The notes beneath the pieces are model-generated. The model had not been told where the DNA came from. It made no database searches and saw only the letters and a list, made by a program, of their open reading frames with translations. A stretch of DNA of 64,000 nt from Butyrivibrio sp. AE3004 (GTDB taxonomy: Bacteria; Bacillota; Clostridia; Lachnospirales; Lachnospiraceae). Numbering within the stretch: position 1 is the first letter of the stretch; each line of letters begins with the position of its first letter. Shown here one piece after another: positions 33,670-43,433 of the stretch. The position numbers were made by a program, and so were the translations under genes. The DNA lies in assembly GCF_000703165.1 (NCBI RefSeq), contig NZ_JNLQ01000002.1:2232001-2296000 (forward strand). The letters run 5' to 3'.

Positions 33670-35186
33670 TTGGATGTTACCTCGTTCTCTTTTTCCTTAC
33701 TCCCGGCAGCCACCGATCCGGTTGATATCATCATCACAGTGTGTTCTTCTATCTCTTCATGATCAAGCGTTCCGGCGATGTGTCCGTCATAAAAAATCAG
33801 ACATCTGTCCGCAACTTTCTGAAGCTCCGGTATTTCCAATGTATTTACAAGTACCGTCTTCCCCTCGTTTGCCAGGGAGAGAATCAGTTTATAAATCTCT
33901 TCCTTAGCACCTACATCTATGCCCTGTGTAGGGTTATCGAAAAGCAGGATCTCTGCTTCTGTATTAAGCCATCTCGCAATAAATACCTTCTGCTGGTTCC
34001 CACCGCTTAATGATACTATCGGAGAATTTCCTGACTCCGCCTTTATATTGAGCTGTTTTTTATATCGCTCATATTTTTCTTTTTCATTCTTTTTATTTAT
34101 ATGGAATCTACCTGCAGAAAGTGTATGCTCTGCAAGATACATATTTTCAACAAGACTCATATCCGGAATGACCGATGTTTCTTTCCTGTTTGCAGGTAAA
34201 AGTCCGATTCCCGACTTCATGGCTTTGTGAACCGAATGCCCCGTAACTGTTTTTCCGTTTACCTTAAGACTTCCGCCTGTGGGCTTTGTTATTCCGAAAA
34301 GGCATTGCATAAGCTCACTGCTTCCGCATCCCTGAAGTCCTGTAAGACCAATGATTTCCCCTTTTTTTACCTTGAAGGAAACGTTCTCAAAACCTTTACC
34401 CGAAAGACCTGAAAGCTCAAGGACAGTATCTCCTGTCTTTCTCTTTTCGTAGCTTCCTTTTTCCTCTGCATGACCAACCATAAGCTTTGTCACTTCCGCA
34501 GGTGATGTTTCGGATATCCTTCCGCTTCCTACAAGTTCCCCGTTTCTAAATACAGTGTAAGAGTCGCAGTATGCAAAAATCTCAGGCATCTTGTGTGAAA
34601 TGAAGATAAATGAAATTCCCTTATTCTTAAGATCTTTGACCATTTCAAAGAGATGTTCTACTTCGTCATTGTTAAGTGATGTTGTAGGCTCATCAAGAAT
34701 AAGAAGTTTTGCTCCGGTAAGGAGAGCCTTACTGATTTCAAGAAGCTGTTTATCTCCTGTTCTTAGGTCTCTGACCATATCAGTAGGATTCATCCTGATT
34801 CCAAGTCTTGTAAAAAGTTCTTCAGACTGTCTGATCATTTCCTTCTTATTCAGTTTGCCCAGTGGCCCTGTAATCTCTCTGTTTATGAAAACATTTTCAA
34901 AAACCTTCAGATCGTTAAAAAGATTAAGTTCCTGATGAACAAAGGCTATGCCAAGCTGTTCGCTCTTTTTAACAGTGATGTTTTTTATTTCCTGTCCGTC
35001 AAAGGTGATCGTACCGCCGTCACAAGGGATTGTTCCCGTAAGGACATTCATCAGTGTAGACTTACCGGCACCATTTTCACCAAGAAGGGCGTGGATCTCG
35101 CCCTTCGAAACTGTAAGATCCACGCCTTTCAATACCGGCACACCACTGAAGGATTTTTTTATTCCTCTCATTTCAAGAAGTGCCAT
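33666..35186 (-). CDS. Sugar ABC transporter ATP-binding protein (RbsA/XylG type)
   Basis: This 506-residue double ATPase energises sugar import. The N-terminal cassette has a full Walker A (GENGAGKSTLMN), a signature in LRTGDKQLLEISKALL and Walker B in LLILDEPTTSLNN. The C-terminal cassette has a degenerate Walker A (GLQGCGSSELMQ), as is normal for this family, with signature LSGGNQQKVFIARWL. It lies between the binding protein and permease genes. The start has an AGAGGAA site. Confidence 0.95.
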   Translation of the reverse strand: MALLEMRGIKKSFSGVPVLKGVDLTVSKGEIHALLGENGAGKSTLMNVLTGTIPCDGGTITFDGQEIKNITVKKSEQLGIAFVHQELNLFNDLKVFENVFINREITGPLGKLNKKEMIRQSEELFTRLGIRMNPTDMVRDLRTGDKQLLEISKALLTGAKLLILDEPTTSLNNDEVEHLFEMVKDLKNKGISFIFISHKMPEIFAYCDSYTVFRNGELVGSGRISETSPAEVTKLMVGHAEEKGSYEKRKTGDTVLELSGLSGKGFENVSFKVKKGEIIGLTGLQGCGSSELMQCLFGITKPTGGSLKVNGKTVTGHSVHKAMKSGIGLLPANRKETSVIPDMSLVENMYLAEHTLSAGRFHINKKNEKEKYERYKKQLNIKAESGNSPIVSLSGGNQQKVFIARWLNTEAEILLFDNPTQGIDVGAKEEIYKLILSLANEGKTVLVNTLEIPELQKVADRCLIFYDGHIAGTLDHEEIEEHTVMMISTGSVAAGSKEKENEVTSK

Positions 35187-35247
35187 AATTCCTCTTTTCC
35201 ATTCTGCTTATCTTAAAGTGTCGAAAATTCCCCTCATTCGATAATCT

Positions 35248-36426
35248 TTAGTTAAAGCCCTTGAAATCTGCTACATTGTCAGCTGTTACATTCTGACACT
35301 CGATTACGTGATCCTGTGTTACTTCGTTACCATCAAGAGAGTCAACCATATCCTGGATTGCTGTCTGAATCATGCTGGGGCTGTAGGTTACTGACATGAT
35401 GCCGCCAAGCTGTGAAGTAATATCCTGGTAGCTCTCACCTCTTAATACTCCGTAGAGTTCATCAAGACCGCCGCAGCCTGTGATAACAGGCTTGTTTCCA
35501 AGGAATGCTTCCTTTGCTGAATCATCAATTCCGCCGCCGTTAAGTGCTTCGAGCATACCCATTGCAAGCTCATCATCTTCAGCGTAGAACCACTTGATCT
35601 CTGTGTTTGAAGCGTCACCCATAAGTGTTTCAAAAGCAGCCTTGGTATCTGAACGGCTCCAGTTCATAGCGCCTGAATATGTAATAGCTGAATCAATCTG
35701 ATCCTGTGTCCACTTTGCATCGTCTGCGATTTTCTGTCCGTCGAATTCAATCTCACCAAGAAGGTACTCTGTGAAGCCCTGATCCCTTAAAGTAGTAACT
35801 GAAGATGTATCTCCTTCATATACATATACGCTGTCGCCGGGCTGCATTCCAAGTGATACAAAGTATGCTGCTGAACCTGCACCGATGCCCTCGTTATCAC
35901 CTTTAACATTTGAAACTGCACTTGCTGCAACACCATCAATGATTCTGTCGAATGCAACGTAAGGAATTCCCTCGTCGACAAGCTGCTGTATAGCAGACTG
36001 TACTGTATCATCGATAGGCTGGATTACAACTGCGATGTTCTTGTCACCCTTTGCGATGATATCCTCAACCTGTGTGATCTGGTAAGCAGCATCCTCACAG
36101 GTAATAACCTCAGCTGTGTACTTGCCCTCGCCGTTAACTTCTTCTACTTTTTCCTTGGCGAATGTAGCAACAGATCCTGTCCAGCCATGATCCTCAGGTG
36201 CTGTAAGTACATAGATGTGTGTTGCATCTGCTGATGCCTCTGCCTTATCAGCTGCGTCCTCAGTATTTTCAGCTGCATCTTCTGTCTTTTCCTCTGTGGC
36301 AACTGTATCCTCACTTGCTACTGTAGAATCAGCTGTTGCGGATGTATCAGTTCCGCTGTTTCCACATGCTGTAAGTGAAAATGTCATCACACCTGCAAGA
36401 AATCCTGCTAAAATCTTCTTTTTCAT
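35248..36426 (-). CDS. Sugar ABC transporter substrate-binding lipoprotein
   Basis: This 392-residue lipoprotein captures sugar outside the cell for the permease/ATPase encoded downstream. The signal peptide ends at SLTAC, the cysteine being lipid-modified. A 45-residue Thr/Glu/Asp/Ala-rich tether follows, then a periplasmic-binding type 1 fold (IYVLTAPEDHGWTGSVATFA; PIDDTVQSAIQQLVDEGIPY). The start at 36426 is chosen because the longer frame begins with a TTG inside the GGGAGGA ribosome site. The upstream gap 36427-36736 holds its promoter region and the terminator of the next gene; I see no gene in it. Confidence 0.92.
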   Translation of the reverse strand: MKKKILAGFLAGVMTFSLTACGNSGTDTSATADSTVASEDTVATEEKTEDAAENTEDAADKAEASADATHIYVLTAPEDHGWTGSVATFAKEKVEEVNGEGKYTAEVITCEDAAYQITQVEDIIAKGDKNIAVVIQPIDDTVQSAIQQLVDEGIPYVAFDRIIDGVAASAVSNVKGDNEGIGAGSAAYFVSLGMQPGDSVYVYEGDTSSVTTLRDQGFTEYLLGEIEFDGQKIADDAKWTQDQIDSAITYSGAMNWSRSDTKAAFETLMGDASNTEIKWFYAEDDELAMGMLEALNGGGIDDSAKEAFLGNKPVITGCGGLDELYGVLRGESYQDITSQLGGIMSVTYSPSMIQTAIQDMVDSLDGNEVTQDHVIECQNVTADNVADFKGFN

Positions 36427-36592
36427 TATTTTTATTCCTCCCAAATTCTCAAAATAAATATTTTCATCGGGCTTTTTTGCCTTACGCCCTTTTTCATTTG
36501 ATGTACTAATCTTACCTTTTGGAAGTCCGCCTTTCTTTTCCCTCTGCCCACTTAGGCATCCTTTTTATTGCAAAGTGCAAAAAACAAAAAAA

Positions 36593-36629
36593 GAAGATGC
36601 AACAGATATTTTACTTCTGTTGCATCTTC
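36593..36629 (-). terminator. Rho-independent terminator after the degenerate HD-GYP gene
   Basis: An exact 13 bp stem (GAAGATGCAACAG / CTGTTGCATCTTC) is followed in the minus direction by TTCTTTTTTTG. Confidence 0.88.
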
Positions 36630-36736
36630 ATACTTGACTTCGCACTGTTGACGCCATCTTTCCCCTACCATCAGACCATATGCTCATCTTCAACGTCAAC
36701 CTACGAAAAGCATTCATCAGGCTCTTTATTTTTTAT

Positions 36737-39103
36737 TTATCTCATAACCCTGATATCCGTCAGAGCCACCTCATCGCCCGTAAGTGCCACATAGACATCT
36801 CCGGATCCTTCTTTTATTAAGGTAGTGTTCTCTATTTCTATTCCGAGGTTTTCGGTACTTGTCCGTATCTTATTACCGTTTTTCAGTAATAGCACCTCGC
36901 ATTCAGCGCCTTCCTTTGTAAGCTCCTTCCAGTTATCCCATCCGGTAAACTCATTCTTTTTCTTCATTGAGATAATATTTTCCGCACAGGTCAGATCCCC
37001 GGATACTTCTCCGTTTATTTTTAAAAGAGCATATTCTTTGTATCCGTTACCGCCTACCTTCCCGTCATCCGAATAGAAAAGTAAGATATACGGACAATGC
37101 CATACAAGATTCGCTGAAGGAAGTGCAAGGAAATGAAAATATATTCTCAGCTCATCTTCCAGTTTTACCCCTTCAGTTGATGCAGTCCTTGTCCTGTCTA
37201 TCTGAATATTCGGAATGTCAGACTGTAATCTGTCTGTATAGCTGATGACATCCGAGATTCTTTCAATATCAGCTTCCGTTATTTCTCTGTCTGTCCGTTC
37301 AATTTCTATATCCCTGATATGACAGTTTTCTCCCGTCAAAGCCGCAAAAGCTTCCTTCGTATTATCAAAGAGTGCAATTGACGCGGTAATAATGCTGTCA
37401 CCGGCAGTCATCTCAAATTTGATGTGATCCTCATACTTTGCCATTGTTATCACATAATTTACCGTCTTTTTGCTTTCATGCGCGCTGCCTTCAGTGCTCT
37501 TATGTACTACTTTCATATTTCTGGCACATGTTGATATATAATGTCCGTCCGGCCAGATTTCACCGTATTCCTGGTACTCATACGCTTTAATAGACTTTGG
37601 ATTGTCATGAAAATGCCTGTCATATGAGTCAAATAAAATAACTGACGGTGTAGAAAAACCATTTTCCGACGTAACCATTTCATCACAGGTAAAACGTATT
37701 TTTGTAAAATGTGAAGTAATCGGTACTCCCGCGGAAACTGCGCTTCTGTACGTTCTGCAGACAAGCTCCGTTTCAACAGGAACCTCTGTATCACTGTTAA
37801 TAAATTCCCTATCCATAATCTGTATCATTATCTGAGCAAATTCGGGGTCAAAGTATGTCCCCGATTTCATGACAAATTCTTCCCTGACTATGATATAGGG
37901 AGTCGCTTCACTGTACCTTTCATCCGTTGTAAGTGAAACATATGCATCTGCAACTGCTATTATCCTTGCTATCTCAGGAATTGCATTTCCTTTAAGGCCT
38001 TCGGGATAACCGCTTCCGTCATACCTCTCGTTGCTGTACAAAACTCCGTCCCTTAGATACGGGTATTCTGCAATATCCGACAGGATTTCTCCGCTGATTA
38101 CAGGCTTACTCTTTAATATTTCCAGTTCCTCGTCAGTAAGATTCTCTTTCTTTTCTATTATGCTGTCGGGAATTCCGAGAAGACCTATATCCTGAAGGAG
38201 TGCTGCATAGTAAACCTCATTGCATCTTTCCTCATCCTTACCTGCCATCTCTGCAATCCTCTTTGCCAGCCTTGCAACCTTCAGCGAGTACCCTTGAGGA
38301 TGCGCCTCCTTCTTTTCAAGTGTTTTTACAAATGCCGATGTAGTCTGATCAAACAGACGCTTCATGCGTTGTTCGCCTTCCTTCAGTTCTCCGATTTCAA
38401 TCTGATGTGCCCTTATGGCAGCACCGTTTATATCTAAGTATGTAAATATATAAAGCGAAATTGAAACAAGTACCATTGCCATATTTACAATCGAAATGCC
38501 GTATTCGAAAATCTGTATAATTCCCATTATTATCGGAACAAAGATATAGAGAACCAGCGACACATAAATAAGATTGCTCACATCCTTTTTATGCTGCCTT
38601 ATAACCGTATACTGAATAATCGGGCATATAACGGGTATAAGATAGCAAATAAGAAATCCCGGTCCTCTGTGATAGACATTGTTTTCATCAAATGTATAAA
38701 AAAGTCCCGTAAACTGCGATATGATAACAAGCAGCATTTCTATAGCAGAACTTACCATTACCAGCTTAAGGCGAAAAGGAAAATATTCGATTTTTTTATC
38801 TCCGTTATAGAGATCAAGAAGATACAGATTAAAAGTAAATACAATACCGGCAGTCAGAAAAAACACAAAGAAATTGCTGACTCTCACCCATATATATCCG
38901 GATAGTGATGTATCTCCGGAATAAATATATGCCATACGGTCAAAGGACAACAGGCTTGTTGCTATAATCTCCATGGCAATCAGAATCATCTTTCTTCTTT
39001 TCCCAAGGAAATGGGTAACAAAGAGCAATATTGCAAAAGAGACGCAAGCTGAAGCCAGTGACAGCATGATATTCAGTTGATGAGTCCGTATCAGATCAAA
39101 CAT
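36737..39103 (-). CDS. Membrane protein with catalytically degenerate HD-GYP domain
   Basis: This is a 788-residue protein with about seven N-terminal membrane helices (1-220), then an HD-GYP-like domain (about 270-430) and a long C-terminal region. The C-terminal region appears to contain two related sandwich repeats, each ending in an ALTG(E/D)...(I/T)DI pattern. The metal ligands are lost: the HD pair reads LLQDIGLLGIPD (His to Gln), the next histidine position reads SKPVIS, and the HHExxDGxGYP motif reads YSNERYDGSGYP. The GYP surface is retained. It probably does not hydrolyse cyclic di-GMP but may bind it or another partner. It starts 14 bases after the hybrid kinase gene with an AAGGAG site. 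Confidence 0.88.
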   Translation of the reverse strand: MFDLIRTHQLNIMLSLASACVSFAILLFVTHFLGKRRKMILIAMEIIATSLLSFDRMAYIYSGDTSLSGYIWVRVSNFFVFFLTAGIVFTFNLYLLDLYNGDKKIEYFPFRLKLVMVSSAIEMLLVIISQFTGLFYTFDENNVYHRGPGFLICYLIPVICPIIQYTVIRQHKKDVSNLIYVSLVLYIFVPIIMGIIQIFEYGISIVNMAMVLVSISLYIFTYLDINGAAIRAHQIEIGELKEGEQRMKRLFDQTTSAFVKTLEKKEAHPQGYSLKVARLAKRIAEMAGKDEERCNEVYYAALLQDIGLLGIPDSIIEKKENLTDEELEILKSKPVISGEILSDIAEYPYLRDGVLYSNERYDGSGYPEGLKGNAIPEIARIIAVADAYVSLTTDERYSEATPYIIVREEFVMKSGTYFDPEFAQIMIQIMDREFINSDTEVPVETELVCRTYRSAVSAGVPITSHFTKIRFTCDEMVTSENGFSTPSVILFDSYDRHFHDNPKSIKAYEYQEYGEIWPDGHYISTCARNMKVVHKSTEGSAHESKKTVNYVITMAKYEDHIKFEMTAGDSIITASIALFDNTKEAFAALTGENCHIRDIEIERTDREITEADIERISDVISYTDRLQSDIPNIQIDRTRTASTEGVKLEDELRIYFHFLALPSANLVWHCPYILLFYSDDGKVGGNGYKEYALLKINGEVSGDLTCAENIISMKKKNEFTGWDNWKELTKEGAECEVLLLKNGNKIRTSTENLGIEIENTTLIKEGSGDVYVALTGDEVALTDIRVMR

Positions 39104-39117
39104 GTCTGTGCTCCTTG

Positions 39118-42100
39118 CTATCCTTTAATCCGCCTGTTTAAAAGTTCTTCCATTTGTTCCCAATCGAATTTCTTAAGTCCCTTTCCCAAGGCTTCAATTA
39201 TTTTCGCATCCTTTGAAGGAAGGTCATATTCTTCGAGGCTATCAAGTACCATCTCCACTCCGTCGTAATCCATCTGAGGCACAAGGTCCGTAAGGGCTTC
39301 ATAGGCATCCTTAAGCATATCCTCCGGTATCTCACCCTTTTTGTCTTTTGAGAGGGGCTTTCCCTTCAGTAAAGACAGCTTTTCTTTATATGCCATATAT
39401 TCCGACAAAAGTATTCCGGTATACTCATCAATGTATTGCAAATCCTGCTTATTACCCGCATTTTCCAAGTCTGCAGCAAGCTCTGATAGTTTTTTCGCAC
39501 CTATTATACGGGCAGAGCTCTTTAGCGCATGAACCTTGATTGTATACATTCTAATGTTTCCGGTTTCATAGGAATCATTAATTATTTTTGCATTCTCATC
39601 AATGGTTTCAAAGAACAAATTAAGCGCAAAAATATATGATGATATACCACCTGAGTTCTTTATACCATCCTCTACGGATATACTTTCAACATCATTTATC
39701 CAAAGCATATCTTCCGGCATTTCCGAAAGATCAATAACAGCATCCTCTCTTGTAGGTATTTCCATTTTATTTTCCGGAATATGCTTCATGATTGTGGTTT
39801 CAAGCGTTTCACTGTCTATTGGTTTAGAGAGAAAGCCATTGAAACCTTTTTCCTTATAAAATTCTTCACCAGCAATAGAGTTCGCAGTAAGGGCATACAC
39901 CGGAACATCCTTATTAAACTCCCTGATAATCGCAAGAGTTTCTATGCCGTCAAGCCCGGGCATCATATGATCCAAAAGAACAACATCATAATCATTGTCC
40001 TTTAGCTTGTTGATGGCTTCCTCGCCGCTGTCAGCTGTCGATACAAAAACCTTTGTAGCCTTAAGAAGTCCCTTTATAACATTAAGGTTCATCGGATTGT
40101 CATCTACTACGAGAATATCCGCATCAGGAGCTATGAATTTTGGAATGTAAGGTCCGCCGGTCTTTGTCTCATCACGCTCTATGAAAACTCCCAAAGGAGC
40201 ATCATCTGTTATTTCCTGATTCAGCGTAAAAATAAACTCAGAGCCTTCACCGTAAACACTCTCGCACCAAAGCTTTCCACCAAGTAGCTCTGCAAATCTT
40301 CTTGAGATGTCCAGCCCAAGACCGGTTCCCTGAATGGCACTGTTCTTTTCCTCATCCAGACGCTCATAGGCAATAAACAGTTTTTCCATATCCTCTTCTT
40401 TAACACCCATTCCCGTATCCTTTACGGAAATCCGCAAAAATGCTTTATTTCCATGCCGTTCATCCATTGATACGCACAGGGAAATTCCGCCCATGCTTGT
40501 ATATTTGACAGCGTTTGTAAGAAGATTCAAAACTACCTGTTTTATTTTTCCGGAATCACCGTATAATTTCTGTGGTAAAATCTCATCCACAACGACATCA
40601 AAGGTCAGTCCTTTTTCAGTACTCTTTATCCTGATCATTGAGACGATTGAACGAAGCATATCCTGAGTGTCGTATTCCTGCTCCACAAGATGCATCTTGC
40701 CTGACTCTATTTTGGACATGTCAAGAAGGTCGTTAATAAGTCCAAGCAAAGACTCCGTAGCATTACGTATATCAAAAGCGTAATTCATAACGGACATAAA
40801 ATATCCCTTAGGCACATTTGTGGGATCTTCTCTCATGGTCATCTCGTTCATTCCCATTATGGTGTTAATGGGGGTTCTTATCTCGTGTGAAATATTAGCA
40901 AGGAACCTTGATTTTGCAGTATTTGCGTTCTCTGCCTCCTCCTTTGCGATCCTGATTTCTTCGTACTGTTTCCTGATGACTGTGGAGCGCATTACCCACC
41001 ACACTATAAAACCTGCAAGAGCAGTAACAAGCGTCATGAAGATAACCCTCAGTATGATCAGCTCGGAAAAACGGGGAGCTTTTCTTATCTCAAAGGTCTG
41101 ATCCTGAAGAATTTCTTTTGTCACATCATTCAATATCTGGATGTGTAAAACATAATTTCCATACGGAAGATTGGTATACTCGAGGGGCATAAGCTCACTC
41201 CTTGGATATATACTTCCCTCGTCCTTGTAATTTTCCAAAAACAGCTTGACTCCGAGATTCATCATCGTATAATCCATAACCGCTACCGAAATCTGTATTC
41301 TTCCGTTGGATGCCGGTATCTGATATATTCCGTTTTCATCCTGCAATATTTTCTCATTATCACAGTTTATGGATCTTACATCGACTAAAATTGTGCCCTT
41401 TTCTTCAAAAAAATCATTTATATTGACCTTGATAACGCCGTTCTGCCCCGGAATATAAAGGTCACCATTTTTATCCAAAGAGCTGAAAGAATTCTTGGTT
41501 ATAACATAAGGCAGACCACTGTTAATCGTATATGTTTTATAATTTTTTATACTGTCCTCCAGCATTTCTCTGACATCAACTACAAAAATCCCATAGGAGG
41601 ATAATACCCATGCATTACCGTTTTTATCAAAATGCATGTCATAATTATCGGTATATGGGAAGGATGTTATCGGAAAAACTCTTCCACTTCTCATACATTC
41701 AATTGAATTGGAGGTAACAAGCCAGATAACCTCTCTCTCATCATCCTTGATAATTCTTGAAATAACATCACTGGTAAGGCCGTCGTCTCTGCCAAGGTGC
41801 TCAAGGGAATTCCCTTCCAGGATATAAATACCGAAGCCATCCGTTCCTACGATGATCATGCCTTCATTAGTCTCTGTTACCGAGACAATAACCGTATTTT
41901 TAACAACATTATCCGACGTAAAAGCAGGTGCAACCCTGTTATTCTTAATAGCAACAAGACCTTCGTTTGTTCCGACAAGAAGTCCTCCGTCTTTTTTGGC
42001 GCATATACATCTGATATGATTATCAGGCATACCGTTATCTGTAGTATAAGCAGTTATCTCCTCATCGGGTGAATAACATACAAGTCCAAGGTCTTTTGAG

Positions 42101-43365
42101 GAAGTAGCCACCCAGAGATTTCCGTCTTTATCCTCCTCAAGGGCACGTACCCTTGCACCTTTTATATATTCTGTCAGGCTGTTCTCAACTGTCTTTCCGT
42201 TTTTATCCAGAATTCCAAGCCCGTTTTCTGTTCCGATATACAGCTTGTCATTATACAGGTATGTGGCATTTACAACTTCCCCGGAAAAGCCCTGCACATT
42301 TGTGTAATCAATAAAGTTATTGGTTACGATCTTCATAACTCCCTTGGTAGATGAAGCAAGCCAGATATTCCCCTGATAATCGGAGGTTAACATTTCTATT
42401 CCACTGTCAACGGGGATATTCTCTATAACTTTAAAATTTTTATCTTCATCAAGATATCCTACCATGTGTTTGGAGGACACCCACACTCTGCCACAATCAT
42501 AATTAAGCCAATGAACATCAGTAAGTGGCTTTACGGAGATTTTTTCCATTTTCCCCGCGCTGTCACCGAATTGTCCATGATAAACAATACTGCCTCCTGT
42601 ACCAAGAAATACTTTTCCGACCTCGACAGGATCTGTCATTAGAGTAGTGATTTTATCTATACCAAGATCTGAACTCTCATATATTTCGGCAAGACTGCAA
42701 TCCTCTATCGCAAAGACTATGCCGTTTGCAGTCTGTCCGTAAATTTTTCCGTTTTTGTCACTTTCAAGCTTTAATACTCTTTCCTCACTTAATTGTTTTA
42801 CCTGAAGCTTATTTATTGTATTACTCGAATCAACGTAGCATACCCCTGCGGTTGTTCCTATAAAAATATTTCCATTGGCGTCTTCTGCAAATACCCTTAT
42901 GGATGAGGAAGTAAGTCCATCCTTATATGTAAAATGTTTGCTCTTATCTCCGTTTAAAACAACTACGCCGTTATCATTTGTTCCAACCCAAATACGTCCC
43001 TTGCTGTCCTCAAAAAAGGCTCTTGCACTTGTAAGGCCGTCTGTAGTGTCAATTCTCTCAAAGGTCGTGCCATCATAACGTATTACTCCGCTATAGCTTC
43101 CAATCCATATATATCCGTTCGTTGCACCCAAAATAAACATTGCGTCAGAGGTAGGTAATCCGTTTGTTGCATCGTAAAGCTCTGTTGAAAATGAGGCATT
43201 GGTAATCTGACCTGTCGCCGCATAGCCTCCTCCGTATTCCGAGCTATCAGAAAAAGAAGTTTCCTCTTCTGATGCAAGGCTTATGAAGTGATTAAATGAC
43301 AACAGGATTATGCCGGCTATAAAGGCTGCAAGAAGCCTTATTTTTTTGCAGTTCTTTTTTTTCAC
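39118..43365 (-). CDS. Hybrid histidine kinase with extracellular beta-propeller sensor, receiver and Hpt
   Basis: This is a 1415-residue sensor. A signal-anchor helix (about 10-30) is followed by a large extracellular two-component-propeller region (repeated LWxATSSKGVMKI and GRIWVGTNDNGVVVLNG blades), a Y_Y_Y-like domain (about 670-760) and a TM helix (about 770-795). Then come HisKA with His in SHEIRTPINT near residue 828, HATPase, a receiver with Asp in VVLLDHMMPGLDG near 1132, and an Hpt domain with His in HALKSS near 1279. It resembles Bacteroides glycan sensors but has no DNA-binding domain, so output passes through Hpt to a separate regulator. The start is a GTG at 43365 preceded by CGGAG. 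Confidence 0.93.
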   Translation of the reverse strand: MKKKNCKKIRLLAAFIAGIILLSFNHFISLASEEETSFSDSSEYGGGYAATGQITNASFSTELYDATNGLPTSDAMFILGATNGYIWIGSYSGVIRYDGTTFERIDTTDGLTSARAFFEDSKGRIWVGTNDNGVVVLNGDKSKHFTYKDGLTSSSIRVFAEDANGNIFIGTTAGVCYVDSSNTINKLQVKQLSEERVLKLESDKNGKIYGQTANGIVFAIEDCSLAEIYESSDLGIDKITTLMTDPVEVGKVFLGTGGSIVYHGQFGDSAGKMEKISVKPLTDVHWLNYDCGRVWVSSKHMVGYLDEDKNFKVIENIPVDSGIEMLTSDYQGNIWLASSTKGVMKIVTNNFIDYTNVQGFSGEVVNATYLYNDKLYIGTENGLGILDKNGKTVENSLTEYIKGARVRALEEDKDGNLWVATSSKDLGLVCYSPDEEITAYTTDNGMPDNHIRCICAKKDGGLLVGTNEGLVAIKNNRVAPAFTSDNVVKNTVIVSVTETNEGMIIVGTDGFGIYILEGNSLEHLGRDDGLTSDVISRIIKDDEREVIWLVTSNSIECMRSGRVFPITSFPYTDNYDMHFDKNGNAWVLSSYGIFVVDVREMLEDSIKNYKTYTINSGLPYVITKNSFSSLDKNGDLYIPGQNGVIKVNINDFFEEKGTILVDVRSINCDNEKILQDENGIYQIPASNGRIQISVAVMDYTMMNLGVKLFLENYKDEGSIYPRSELMPLEYTNLPYGNYVLHIQILNDVTKEILQDQTFEIRKAPRFSELIILRVIFMTLVTALAGFIVWWVMRSTVIRKQYEEIRIAKEEAENANTAKSRFLANISHEIRTPINTIMGMNEMTMREDPTNVPKGYFMSVMNYAFDIRNATESLLGLINDLLDMSKIESGKMHLVEQEYDTQDMLRSIVSMIRIKSTEKGLTFDVVVDEILPQKLYGDSGKIKQVVLNLLTNAVKYTSMGGISLCVSMDERHGNKAFLRISVKDTGMGVKEEDMEKLFIAYERLDEEKNSAIQGTGLGLDISRRFAELLGGKLWCESVYGEGSEFIFTLNQEITDDAPLGVFIERDETKTGGPYIPKFIAPDADILVVDDNPMNLNVIKGLLKATKVFVSTADSGEEAINKLKDNDYDVVLLDHMMPGLDGIETLAIIREFNKDVPVYALTANSIAGEEFYKEKGFNGFLSKPIDSETLETTIMKHIPENKMEIPTREDAVIDLSEMPEDMLWINDVESISVEDGIKNSGGISSYIFALNLFFETIDENAKIINDSYETGNIRMYTIKVHALKSSARIIGAKKLSELAADLENAGNKQDLQYIDEYTGILLSEYMAYKEKLSLLKGKPLSKDKKGEIPEDMLKDAYEALTDLVPQMDYDGVEMVLDSLEEYDLPSKDAKIIEALGKGLKKFDWEQMEELLNRRIKG

Positions 43366-43433
43366 AGGCTTGTTACTCCGTTTAATCTACAGATATAAAA
43401 AAAGATGTAATGGTCAAAAATAAATATCGTCAA

